Source: Ruegeria sp. THAF33 (GTDB taxonomy: Bacteria > Pseudomonadota > Alphaproteobacteria > Rhodobacterales > Rhodobacteraceae). Taken from it: 64,000 nucleotides of DNA. How positions within the stretch are numbered: the stretch's first letter is position 1; every line of letters begins with the position of its first letter. The notes beneath the pieces are model-generated. The model was not told where the DNA came from, searched no databases, and worked only from the letters and a program-made list of their open reading frames with translations. The stretch lies in contig NZ_CP045385.1 in assembly GCF_009363615.1 (NCBI RefSeq), forward strand, positions 620,001 to 684,000, read 5' to 3'. The position numbers were made by a program, and so were the translations under genes. Positions 45,766-54,414 of this stretch are shown piece by piece.

Positions 45766-46092
45766 TCACATCACATGCATGTGCATTCGTATTGCCAGAT
45801 TGCCCAGCACCCAGACCGTTCCAAAAATCATGATCAACAGAACCATCGTGGAAAACAGAACCAGATGCAGGTCTTCGCGGCTGCTGCGCCGGCGATCGAT
45901 GTGCAGGAAATATACAAGTTGCAGAACAAGTTGGGCCAGACCCAGCAATCCAATTGTCAGGTAAACACCGGGGGTTTCGATCCCAAACAGATGGGCCACG
46001 CCGAAGGTCGCAAAAGTCAACAGCAGCGAACCACCGTATCCGATCAAATAGCGCCGACGCTCGCGACGGTGCATTTCAGAGCGTTTATCCAT
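45766..46092 (-). CDS. cyoD: Cytochrome o ubiquinol oxidase subunit IV
   Basis: Small membrane subunit of 108 residues with three hydrophobic segments. The segment YLTIGLLGLAQLVLQLVYFLHI and the C-terminal DLHLVLFSTMVLLIMIFGTVWVLGNLAIRMH match the CyoD family. It overlaps cyoC by 8 bases. The N-terminus is rich in basic residues (RRERRR). Last of the four structural genes of the oxidase. Confidence 0.9.
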   Translation of the reverse strand: MDKRSEMHRRERRRYLIGYGGSLLLTFATFGVAHLFGIETPGVYLTIGLLGLAQLVLQLVYFLHIDRRRSSREDLHLVLFSTMVLLIMIFGTVWVLGNLAIRMHMHVM

Positions 46093-46717
46093 AGGTCAGA
46101 CCTCCGAAATAAACGATGGTGATGATCCCGATCCAGATCAGGTCCAGAAAATGCCAGAACAGTGCCAACCGCACCACACGCGAGATAATGACGTCCGTCA
46201 TCCCTTTCACGCGCAGCTGAATACCCAGAACGATCAGCCACAGGCACCCTGCGGCGACGTGCAGACCATGCAGCGGAACAAGTCCGAAGAAGGCCGACAA
46301 GAAACCGCTGCGCTGCGGAATGCCACCTTGTTCCGCCATGGCCATGAAATCACGCACCTCAAGCACAAGGAAACTGATCCCCAGTAAAAGCGTGACGCCA
46401 AACCACAAGACAATCCGAGCGCGCGGCAGATTGTATTTCAGCGCCAGCATGGCAAGGCCAACCGTCAGGCTGCTTGTCAACAGGATAAGCGTCTGCGCAA
46501 AGATGCTTTTGAGATCAAACAGCTCGTGCGGGCCGGGACCACCGGCCTGCGCATCGATCATCGTGATGTAGATCGCAAACATCAGGCCGAAATAGACCAG
46601 GTCACTCATCAAAAAGACCCAGAACCCGAAGGTGACGACCTCGGTCGCCTTATGAGCACTCGCGTGGCGTTCCCCCAGATTAATACCTGGATAGCTGTGG
46701 GTGGGCGCGCGCTTCAT
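46085..46717 (-). CDS. cyoC: Cytochrome o ubiquinol oxidase subunit III
   Basis: 210 residues, five membrane segments, of the heme-copper oxidase subunit III family: VVTFGFWVFLMSDLVYFGLMFA, TLILLTSSLTVGLAMLAL and GLVPLHGLHVAAGCLWLIV. The short form with five helices is typical of quinol oxidases. Overlaps cyoB by ATGA. Confidence 0.92.
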   Translation of the reverse strand: MKRAPTHSYPGINLGERHASAHKATEVVTFGFWVFLMSDLVYFGLMFAIYITMIDAQAGGPGPHELFDLKSIFAQTLILLTSSLTVGLAMLALKYNLPRARIVLWFGVTLLLGISFLVLEVRDFMAMAEQGGIPQRSGFLSAFFGLVPLHGLHVAAGCLWLIVLGIQLRVKGMTDVIISRVVRLALFWHFLDLIWIGIITIVYFGGLTYG

Positions 46718-48804
46718 GTCACCGCCTCCAGATCGGGGCGGGCGAGGCCGCGATTTTCCGGAGACGTTTCAAAATCGCGATCCACCGCCTTTTCGCCGTG
46801 CACCCGTGCAAGCCAGGCTTCGTGATCCTTGCGCACTTCTTCCGCTGGTATGGTCAGCTCGGTGCTGTCATCGAACGTCCAGACGATCACCGCCAGGATC
46901 ATCAGAACCGTCATCAATGCAGCCAACCACCAGATCCACCAGACCAGCGCAAACATCCAGATACCGCTCAGAACACACAGGACAAAGCCAATGCCTGTAT
47001 TGCGCGGCAATTCGATGTCTTCATAGGCGTCAGGCGTTGGGTAGGCTGCACCCTTGTCCTTTGCTGCCGCAAAATCATCCCGATCCGTAACGGTTGGGAT
47101 GATCGCAAAGTTGTATGGCGGCGGCGGCGACGGGATTGACCATTCCAACGTCCGCCCATCCCATGGATCCCCAACGGGAACGCGGGTCTTTTCGCGGTCG
47201 CGGATGCTGACCCAAAGCTGGATCAGAACCGAGAACAACGCGCAGGTAATCACCAGCGCCCCAACGATCGCCACCATCATGAAAGGATGGAAGGATGGGT
47301 CATCGTAACTGAAAGAACGACGCGGCATCCCCATCAGCCCAACGAAATAGAGCGGCATGAAGGTCAGCAAAAAACCTATGGTCCAGAGGGCAACCGTGAC
47401 GCGGCCCCAGACCTCGTTCAGGCGAAAGCCGAACGCCTTGGGGAACCAGTAGTTATAGGCGGCCAAAAGACCAAACAGCACCCCCGGCAACAATACGTTA
47501 TGGAAGTGGGCCACCAGGAACAGCGTATTGTGTACCTGATAGTCCACGGTCGGATTGGCCAGGATCACCCCGCTCAGGCCACCAATCACGAACAACATCA
47601 AAAACGCCAAGCCATACAACATCGGCACCGAGAACCGGATGCGACCCCGCCACAGAGTCGCCATCCAGTCATAGACTTTTACACCGGTGGGAATGGCGAT
47701 CAGCATCGTTGCGATACCAAATACAGCGTTGATCAGGGCGCTCTGCCCCATGGTGAAGAAATGGTGCAGCCATACCGTAAACGACAGAACCGCGATGGAC
47801 ATCGTGGCGATGACAAGCGAGTTGTAGCCGTAGAGCCGCTTGGCCGAAAAGGTCGCAAAAACCTCGGAGTAGATGCCGTAGGCAGGTAGAACCAGCAGGT
47901 AAACCTCGGGGTGGCCGAACAGCCAGAAAAGATTGGCATAGTTCATCATGTTGCCGCCGAGGTCATTGGTGAAAAAGTGGAAGTCCAAATAGCGGTCCGC
48001 CGCCAGCAACAGCGCCGCGACGCCCAACGGCGGCATGGCAAAGACGATCAGGATCGAACTGCATATGATGGTCCAGCAATACATCGGCAGCCGCATGAAG
48101 GTCATGCCCGGCGCGCGCATCTTGTAGATCGTGACGGCGAAATTGATCCCGGTGAGCGTTGTGCCGACACCCGAAACAACGATCGCCCAGATCCAGTAGT
48201 CAGGCCCAACGCCCGGATTGAAGGCGGCCCCGGTATACGGCGGGTAGGCCGTCCAGCCACCGGTCGAGAACCGCCCCACCACCAGCGAAACCATAAGCAT
48301 CATGCCGGAGGACACCGTCAGGCCCAGACTGATCTGGTTCAACCGAGGAAACGCCACATCCCGCGCCCCGATCATCAGCGGAACGACATAGTTCGCGATA
48401 CCAAAGACAAAGGGCACCGCGACAAAGAAAATCATGATCGTGCCATGGGTGCTGAACAACTCGGCGAAATGTTCGGCTTCCAGGAACCCGTCGCCCGGGC
48501 CCGCGGCCTGCTGCGCACGCATGACGACGCCTTCCAACACGCCGCGCGCCAGCATGACGATGGCAAAGACGACATACATGATCCCTATCTTCTTGTGATC
48601 AACACTGGTCAGCCAATCGCGCCAAAGGGGCGTCCACAACCGAAACCAGCTGAGCAGGCCGACCACGACGAAAACGCCAACCAAGACGATTGCGGCGGCG
48701 GCGTTGGCAACGATCTCATTCGCGTTCGGGTTCTGGATCAATCCTGTGATCGGAAGCGCATCCCAGTCGAGGCGGCCGAGGAAGCCTGAATAGGACGGCG
48801 TCAT
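46714..48804 (-). CDS. cyoB: Cytochrome o ubiquinol oxidase subunit I
   Basis: Catalytic heme-copper oxidase subunit, 696 residues. The His-Tyr crosslink motif is present at H298-P-E-V-Y302 (GHPEVYLLVLPAYG), and the heme ligands at His433 and His435 in AHFHNV; HHFFTMG supplies the CuB histidines. The equivalent E. coli residues are His284/Tyr288 and His419/His421, a constant offset of 14. A C-terminal extension beyond the oxidase core (about residues 570-696) includes two more membrane segments as in CyoB. It oxidises ubiquinol and reduces oxygen to water while pumping protons. Overlaps cyoA and cyoC by ATGA. Confidence 0.96.
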   Translation of the reverse strand: MTPSYSGFLGRLDWDALPITGLIQNPNANEIVANAAAAIVLVGVFVVVGLLSWFRLWTPLWRDWLTSVDHKKIGIMYVVFAIVMLARGVLEGVVMRAQQAAGPGDGFLEAEHFAELFSTHGTIMIFFVAVPFVFGIANYVVPLMIGARDVAFPRLNQISLGLTVSSGMMLMVSLVVGRFSTGGWTAYPPYTGAAFNPGVGPDYWIWAIVVSGVGTTLTGINFAVTIYKMRAPGMTFMRLPMYCWTIICSSILIVFAMPPLGVAALLLAADRYLDFHFFTNDLGGNMMNYANLFWLFGHPEVYLLVLPAYGIYSEVFATFSAKRLYGYNSLVIATMSIAVLSFTVWLHHFFTMGQSALINAVFGIATMLIAIPTGVKVYDWMATLWRGRIRFSVPMLYGLAFLMLFVIGGLSGVILANPTVDYQVHNTLFLVAHFHNVLLPGVLFGLLAAYNYWFPKAFGFRLNEVWGRVTVALWTIGFLLTFMPLYFVGLMGMPRRSFSYDDPSFHPFMMVAIVGALVITCALFSVLIQLWVSIRDREKTRVPVGDPWDGRTLEWSIPSPPPPYNFAIIPTVTDRDDFAAAKDKGAAYPTPDAYEDIELPRNTGIGFVLCVLSGIWMFALVWWIWWLAALMTVLMILAVIVWTFDDSTELTIPAEEVRKDHEAWLARVHGEKAVDRDFETSPENRGLARPDLEAVT

Positions 48805-49760
48805 TGCTGCACCTCCTGCCCGAAGGATGCCGTTCCCGGCTGTTGATCCACCGGCAGCGCTTTGCCGCTGTGATAGCGGTGCAGGATCGTTTGAAACAAA
48901 TCTTGTTCCATCGTGAAGTACAGCGCGTCCTTTGGCATCTTGTCGGTGCCCAGCGCCGCCTGCACCTCATCCCTGTCTGTCCGCATCGCAAGCATCTGAT
49001 ACGTTTCCGGGTCCAGTCGGATACCAATTTCGCGCACTTCCCGGGCCCAGCTTTCAAATTCATCACTGTGCATGGCAACGGTACGAAATTTCTGTTTGGT
49101 AAAACCCCGCCCGTTGTACTGCGTGTTCTCGCCTTGCATGACTTCGGGGACGTCCGCGACCAGATGCAGTTGCGTGGTCATTCCTGGCATCGCGTAAATC
49201 TGGCCTGCCAGCGCAGGGATCATGAAGGATTGCATGACGGTATCGGTGGTCAGAGTCATGGCCACTTGCCTTTTGGTGGGAATGCCGAACTCGCCCACAC
49301 TGGCGATACCAAGATCGGGATAGATGAACAGCCACTTCCAATCCAGCCCGACAACCTGCACGCGCAAGGCCGGATCTTCACCAAACGCCGACGCGTACGG
49401 ATCAAGCCGATGGGAGGCCTTCCAAAGGTAGAACGACAGGAGCGCCACAATCACAACGGGCACACCCCACATGAGGAATTCCAGTTTCGCGGAAAAATCC
49501 CAATCCGGTCGGTAAGCTGCGTGGCTGTTCCTTCGGCGGCGATAACGAAACGCGATCAACGGCACCAGTATCAGGACAGGGATAACAGCCACCATGATCA
49601 AAGCGGTCGCCCGCAGCAGATGCGTTTTCTGGATGGCGGCAATGGGTCCTTGCGGATCCATGAAACTGTCGCTGGCGGAAACCATGTGCGGCATCGACAC
49701 AAACAGGATCACCGCCATCGCAAGCAAAGGGATTGGATTGGGCGTTTTTACATGTGCCAT
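48801..49760 (-). CDS. cyoA: Cytochrome o ubiquinol oxidase subunit II
   Basis: 319 residues from the ATG at 49758-49760 (a longer TTG frame was rejected; AAAGGG lies upstream). A signal-like N-terminal hydrophobic segment and two membrane segments are followed by the cupredoxin domain (PALRVQVVGLDWKWLFIYPDLGIASVGEF; FMIPALAGQIYAMPGMTTQLHLVA; GENTQYNGRGFTKQKF). The CuA cysteine motif of cytochrome c oxidases is absent, and in fact the protein has no cysteine, so electrons come from quinol and the usual lipoprotein Cys of E. coli CyoA is also missing. First gene of cyoABCD. Confidence 0.94.
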   Translation of the reverse strand: MAHVKTPNPIPLLAMAVILFVSMPHMVSASDSFMDPQGPIAAIQKTHLLRATALIMVAVIPVLILVPLIAFRYRRRRNSHAAYRPDWDFSAKLEFLMWGVPVVIVALLSFYLWKASHRLDPYASAFGEDPALRVQVVGLDWKWLFIYPDLGIASVGEFGIPTKRQVAMTLTTDTVMQSFMIPALAGQIYAMPGMTTQLHLVADVPEVMQGENTQYNGRGFTKQKFRTVAMHSDEFESWAREVREIGIRLDPETYQMLAMRTDRDEVQAALGTDKMPKDALYFTMEQDLFQTILHRYHSGKALPVDQQPGTASFGQEVQQ

Positions 49761-49795
49761 GACTGACTGCCCTTTCCTCAAACAAATTTTATTCG

Positions 49796-49824
49796 ACTAT
49801 CGACAAGTGCGTGAATTTTCTCAA
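49796..49824 (-). promoter_or_regulatory. Candidate sigma70-type promoter for cyoA
   Basis: On the minus strand TTGAGA (plus 49819-49824) and GATAGT (plus 49796-49801) are separated by exactly 17 bases, with the cyoA ATG about 36 bases downstream of the second element. The match to consensus is moderate. Confidence 0.35.
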
Positions 49825-49938
49825 GAGTTTTTCAAACCACAAATTGCCCAAGTCTAACCCAATTCAACTTCGGGTATATAGAACCAAGGATGCGCGGTAT
49901 CTTCCCGTTGACTTGCAATCCCAACCGGGACAGACAAA

Positions 49939-51180
49939 ATGAAGATGCGTATTCTGGTATTCTCTTTCGGGTTGATCCTGCTCTTTCAGCCCTCGTTGGC
50001 GCAGGATCGTGCGGCGATCGAACGCCAGTTTCAGTCGTGGTTGCAGGAAACCGTTTGGCCCCGGGCAAAGGCCAAAGGTGTGACACGAGAGACGATGCAA
50101 CAAGCCCTCTCTGACGTGACCCTTGACTGGAAATTGCCGGATCTGGTGCCACCGGGAAGCACGCGCATAACTCCCAAGGTCCAGAAACAGGCCGAGTTTG
50201 GCTCACCCGGTCGCTATTTCAATCCGGGGTCGGTGCAAGGCGCAACATCAGCAGGACGTAAAATGGCACGGCGCCATGCCGCAACTCTGGCGGCGGTCGA
50301 AGCCGAAACCGGCGTTCCTGCCCGCATTATTCTGGCGATCTGGGGAAGAGAGAGCGGATACGGACAGGTTCCGATCCGGCATGATGCTTTCAGGGTACTG
50401 TCGACCAAGGCCTTCATGAGCACCCGTGCAGACTATTTCTCAACCGAACTTGTTGCCGCCCTGCAAATCGCAGAGGCAGGGCACCAGCCCGCCCGGCAAA
50501 TGAAAAGCAGTTGGGCTGGCGCTTTGGGTCAGCCTCAATTCATGCCGTCCAACTACTTGTCTTATGCTGTCGACGGCAACGGCGACGGGGCGGCTGATAT
50601 TTGGGGGTCACCCGAAGATACGATTGCTTCAATCGGAAACTACCTCATGAAGCACGGCTGGGTTCCTGCACGGGACTGGGGATTCGAAGTTTTCGTACCC
50701 CAAAATGTCTCTTGCGCTTTGGAAGGCCCTGATCAGGGGCGACCTATTCAGGACTGGGTTGAGATGGGGGTACGTCGCGTCTCGGGCAAACCCTTTCCGG
50801 CCCATGAGCTGCGTGGTGACGGGTATTTGATGATGCCCGCAGGACGACATGGTCCGGCTTTTCTGGTTACGCCAAACTTCTACGTTTTAAAGGAATACAA
50901 CAAAAGCGACCTGTATGCCTTGTTTGTCGGCCATGTTGGCGACCGTATTCAATACGGAATCGGCGATTTCAATGGCGCTTGGGCAAGGGTCGGCGGGCTG
51001 TACAGATCCGATATTGCCAAGATGCAGCAGGCGCTGGAACAAAAAGGACATGATGTCGGAGGAGTCGATGGACTGCCGGGGTTCAAAACGCGTCGTTCGA
51101 TAGGTCGATGGCAAGAGACCGTGGGCATCGAACAGACCTGCTTTCCGGATGCGCTGATGAAAACAAGCCTGGCCCCGTGA
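49939..51180 (+). CDS. Lytic murein transglycosylase (MltB-like) with peptidoglycan-binding domain
   Basis: 413 residues with a signal peptide (MKMRILVFSFGLILLFQPSLAQ). The SLT_2-type catalytic domain has the catalytic Glu138 in WGRESGYG, and GALGQPQFMPSNYLSYAVDGNGDG is typical of the MltB family. A PG_binding_1-like domain is at the C-terminus (IAKMQQALEQKGHDVGGVDGLPGFKTRRSIGRWQ). It cleaves glycan strands in the periplasm with formation of anhydromuramic ends. Divergent from cyoA; the 178-base intergenic region has a TATATAG element at about 49876. Confidence 0.92.
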   Translation: MKMRILVFSFGLILLFQPSLAQDRAAIERQFQSWLQETVWPRAKAKGVTRETMQQALSDVTLDWKLPDLVPPGSTRITPKVQKQAEFGSPGRYFNPGSVQGATSAGRKMARRHAATLAAVEAETGVPARIILAIWGRESGYGQVPIRHDAFRVLSTKAFMSTRADYFSTELVAALQIAEAGHQPARQMKSSWAGALGQPQFMPSNYLSYAVDGNGDGAADIWGSPEDTIASIGNYLMKHGWVPARDWGFEVFVPQNVSCALEGPDQGRPIQDWVEMGVRRVSGKPFPAHELRGDGYLMMPAGRHGPAFLVTPNFYVLKEYNKSDLYALFVGHVGDRIQYGIGDFNGAWARVGGLYRSDIAKMQQALEQKGHDVGGVDGLPGFKTRRSIGRWQETVGIEQTCFPDALMKTSLAP

Positions 51181-51842
51181 GGCAAACCAAGATGTTCAGC
51201 CGACTCTGACACTCGGCCGGCTCATCGATCCAATGTGCAACAATCAGGCGTTCCCAGAACCTATCTATGGAACCTCGTAACAATTGTTGCCAATTCGAAA
51301 ACAGAATTTGAAAGGGCAAATCAAAAACTCGGATGCGTTGAACAAGGCGGTCAGCCGCCCTTTTGCCAAGGAAGATACTCTGTCCGGCTACACCCTTTGA
51401 CACGGTATGTCCTTTGGGCCCCTTGCTTCCGAAAATGAGGGTTGTGGGCTGCATTGGGCGGGTTGCGGTTTTCCGGGTGGGAAAACCACGCAAAAATAAT
51501 GTGATACGCGGCGCGGCAACCCGGTCGGGTCGGTTCAGGGAACTCCATGAGCTGCAAGACAAGCCGCGAAGAACAAGCCTACGAATTTTTTCGAGATGGA
51601 CCGGTGGTGATGTGTCCCACTCTACACTGTGCAGTCAGCCAATGATCCAAGCGCGTCGTACATAAAGATTGTATTGATACCGCATCAGACCGGGCTTTTG
51701 ACTCCTCCTTGGCAAGGTGGCACGATTTGACTGATAGCAGCCTGATACATCAGGCATCATTGATTGACAGGGTATTGCAGCCTATGAGGACATTCCGGAC
51801 ATTTTCTGCTCTGCTGGCAAAACTTGATAATTGAGAGGCACC
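51181..51842. other. Intergenic region upstream of galU
   Basis: About 660 bases with only short, unrecognised ORFs on both strands. Near its right end a perfect palindrome (51740-51755) and a TTGACA element (51764-51769) suggest a regulated galU promoter, though the spacing to any -10 is poor. The rest shows no repeat, RNA gene or transposase remnant I can support. Confidence 0.5.
51740..51755. promoter_or_regulatory. Palindrome upstream of galU
   Basis: Perfect 7-bp arms GCCTGAT (51740-51746) and ATCAGGC (51749-51755) around two bases, about 90-100 bases before the galU ATG. Could be an operator; the cognate regulator is unknown. Confidence 0.4.
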
Positions 51843-52736
51843 ATGACACGCAAAGTTACCAAAGCGGTTTTTCCAGTAGCGGGCATGGGAACGCGTTTTT
51901 TGCCAGCAACCAAATCCGTTCCGAAAGAGATCATGACTCTGGTGGATCGTCCATTGGTGCAATACGCAATTGACGAGGCCCGTGCCGCCGGGATCAAGGA
52001 GTTTATTTTTGTAACGTCACGCGGCAAATCCGCGCTGGAAGATTATTTTGACCACAACTTGGTGCTGGAGCAGGAGCTGAAAGCCAAAGGCAAAAACAAA
52101 CTTCTGGATGTGCTGAACAAAACGAATATGGAAAGCGGCGCGATAGCTTATATCCGCCAGCACAAAGCTTTGGGGCTGGGACACGCGGTCTGGTGCGCTC
52201 GACGGCTGATCGGCGATGAACCATTTGCCGTCATGCTGCCTGACGACGTCATCGCCGCCGACAAACCCTGTCTGCAACAGATGATCGAGGCCTACGAAGA
52301 CACCGGTGGCAACATGGTCGCGGCGATGGAAGTTCCAAAAGAAAAGACAAGTTCCTACGGCGTGCTCGATGTTGGCGACAATATCGGGTCTGTCGTCCCT
52401 ACCCGAGGAATGGTTGAAAAGCCTGACCCATCGGAAGCACCATCCAATCTGGCGGTCATCGGTCGGTATGTGCTTCGGCCGTCCGTTTTGAACAACCTCA
52501 ACGCAAAAAAAGCCGGAAGCGGCGGCGAAATCCAGCTGACCGACGCCATCGCCCAGGACATTGCCGCGGGAGTGCCGGCCTACGGCTATAAATTCGACGG
52601 TCAGCGTTTTGATTGCGGTTCAAAATCAGGCTTTCTGCAAGCCACCGTTGCTTTTGCTCTTGCCCGCGAAGACCTGCGCGATGATCTGAGCCAATATCTG
52701 AATGACATTGTCGCCACGGGGAAAGCTGCTCAGTAG
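51843..52736 (+). CDS. galU: UTP-glucose-1-phosphate uridylyltransferase
   Basis: 297 residues. Makes UDP-glucose for surface polysaccharides. Motifs: VFPVAGMGTRFLPATKSVPKEIMTLVDRPLVQYAIDEA (nucleotide-binding and Lys-containing loop), LGLGHAVWCARRLIGDEPFAVMLPDDVI, MVEKPDPSEAPSNLAVIGRYVLRP and GGEIQLTDAI. The ATG at 51843 follows AGAGGCACC; the preceding TTG is not needed. A 69-base gap leads to manC. Confidence 0.95.
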   Translation: MTRKVTKAVFPVAGMGTRFLPATKSVPKEIMTLVDRPLVQYAIDEARAAGIKEFIFVTSRGKSALEDYFDHNLVLEQELKAKGKNKLLDVLNKTNMESGAIAYIRQHKALGLGHAVWCARRLIGDEPFAVMLPDDVIAADKPCLQQMIEAYEDTGGNMVAAMEVPKEKTSSYGVLDVGDNIGSVVPTRGMVEKPDPSEAPSNLAVIGRYVLRPSVLNNLNAKKAGSGGEIQLTDAIAQDIAAGVPAYGYKFDGQRFDCGSKSGFLQATVAFALAREDLRDDLSQYLNDIVATGKAAQ

Positions 52737-52805
52737 CCACAGATTGTTTTACTTGACTAAAAACATGGCAATACTGTCAGTCACCCGCAATTCGAAGGCA
52801 CGTGC

Positions 52806-54245
52806 ATGACCAATACAGTCTACCCCGTCATTCTTTGCGGAGGTTCGGGAACACGTTTGTGGCCCCTGTCACGCAAAAGCTATCCCAAGCAATTCGTTCC
52901 TCTGGTCGGCGAAACAAGCCTGTTGCAGAATTGCGCGGAACGGATGCTCGGCCCTTCGCAGGCCCCGTATGCAAAGCCACTTGTTCTGACCAACGAGGCT
53001 TTTCGCTTTATTGTCCCGGAACAATTGATGGCCGTCGGAATTGACCCCGGGCCAATTCTGATCGAGCCCGAAGGTCGAAACACCGCCCCCGCTGTTCTTG
53101 CCGCAGCCTTGTATCTGGCGGCGCGAGATCCCGATGGCATCATGCTGGTGGCGCCGTCTGATCACGTGGTTCCGGACATGGACGCCTTTCATCAAGCCGT
53201 TGCCGAAGGCGTACGGGCAATAAGTGAACGGCGCGATCTGGTAACTTTCGGCATCACTCCGACGCACCCGGAAACCGGATACGGCTATCTCAAACTCCGC
53301 CATCCGCCGGATACGACCCATGAGGCTGTCCCATTGGATCGTTTTGTGGAAAAACCTGACCGCAAAACGGCCGAGGCGATGCTGTCGGATGGCAGCTATC
53401 TTTGGAACTCGGGGATCTTCCTGTTTGCAGTTCGCGATATCCTGGCAGCTTTTGAACAGCACGCGAGCGAACTGATCCCGCTGGTTCAAAAGGCCGTTGC
53501 CGAGGCAAAAACGGATTTGGGATTTCTTCGACTGGACCCGGCGGCATGGGCGGGTGTGGAAGACATTTCAATAGACTACGCAGTGATGGAAAAAGCCCTG
53601 AACCTGAGCGTGGTGCCTTATTCCGCTGGCTGGTCCGATGTCGGAAGCTGGACCGCGGTTCAAGAGCTGTCGAACCCCGATGAAGACGGTGTGGCGACCA
53701 ACGGAGAAGTAACAGCAATCGACTGCCGCAATGCGCTGATACGGTCCGAGTCGCCGGCGCAGGAAGTCGTGGCAATGGGTCTTGAAAACGTAATCGCCAT
53801 TGCGATGCCCGATGCGGTTCTGGTCGCGAGCATGGACAAGGCCCAGGACGTGAAACAGGCCGTTGCAGCGCTAAAGGCCAAGGGGGCGAAGCAGGCAGAA
53901 TCCCTGCCGGTGGATCATCGTCCGTGGGGCTGGTTCGAAAGCCTTGTGATCGGAGACAGGTTTCAGGTCAAACGCATCCATGTGCATCCTGGCGCGTCGC
54001 TCAGCCTGCAATCTCACCATCATCGTTCCGAGCATTGGATCGTGGTTGAAGGCACGGCCAAGGTCACCATCGATGATCAGGAACGTTTGGTAACCGAAAA
54101 CCAATCCGTCTATATCCCACTGGGAGCGACACACCGAATGGAAAACCCCGGGAAAGTTCCCATGGTATTGATCGAAGTTCAGACTGGCACCTATCTGGGT
54201 GAAGACGACATAATCCGATACGACGACATCTACGCCCGAGATTGA
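52806..54245 (+). CDS. manC: Mannose-1-phosphate guanylyltransferase/mannose-6-phosphate isomerase
   Basis: Bifunctional enzyme of 479 residues making GDP-mannose. The N-terminal transferase has VILCGGSGTRLWPLSRKSYPKQF, NTAPAVLAAAL and FVEKPD; the C-terminal cupin isomerase part has PWGWFESLVIGDRFQVKRIHVHPGASLSLQSHHHRSEHWIVVEGTAKV with the metal-binding histidines. It lies downstream of galU, so both probably feed exopolysaccharide. Followed by a hairpin at 54266-54291. Confidence 0.94.
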   Translation: MTNTVYPVILCGGSGTRLWPLSRKSYPKQFVPLVGETSLLQNCAERMLGPSQAPYAKPLVLTNEAFRFIVPEQLMAVGIDPGPILIEPEGRNTAPAVLAAALYLAARDPDGIMLVAPSDHVVPDMDAFHQAVAEGVRAISERRDLVTFGITPTHPETGYGYLKLRHPPDTTHEAVPLDRFVEKPDRKTAEAMLSDGSYLWNSGIFLFAVRDILAAFEQHASELIPLVQKAVAEAKTDLGFLRLDPAAWAGVEDISIDYAVMEKALNLSVVPYSAGWSDVGSWTAVQELSNPDEDGVATNGEVTAIDCRNALIRSESPAQEVVAMGLENVIAIAMPDAVLVASMDKAQDVKQAVAALKAKGAKQAESLPVDHRPWGWFESLVIGDRFQVKRIHVHPGASLSLQSHHHRSEHWIVVEGTAKVTIDDQERLVTENQSVYIPLGATHRMENPGKVPMVLIEVQTGTYLGEDDIIRYDDIYARD

Positions 54246-54265
54246 TTCTCGGGCATCGTTCTGCA

Positions 54266-54291
54266 CGGGAACACCCATCGGCGGGTTCCCG
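54266..54291 (+). terminator. Hairpin after manC (weak terminator)
   Basis: Arms CGGGAAC (54266-54272) and GTTCCCG (54285-54291) around a 12-base loop that can itself pair in part (ACCC with GGGT). About 20 bases after the manC stop. No T tract follows, so termination efficiency is doubtful. Confidence 0.4.
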
Positions 54292-54414
54292 CAGACATCA
54301 GAATATTACCAAAATCTTCCCTGAGCGGTCGGCCCGGTCAGACAGGATTGACGCGCTTTGCGGCAGGGTAGCGCGCAACCGAAGCTTCGGACCGACGCCA
54401 CAGGAGGACCCCCC

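Noticed and set aside
47911-49766. Plus-strand ORFs antisense to cyoB and cyoA
   Set aside because: Both lie opposite unmistakable oxidase subunits and have no independent support.
51083-51562. Minus-strand ORF of 159 residues overlapping the end of the transglycosylase
   Set aside because: No motif, and it overlaps the 3' end of a clear gene on the opposite strand.
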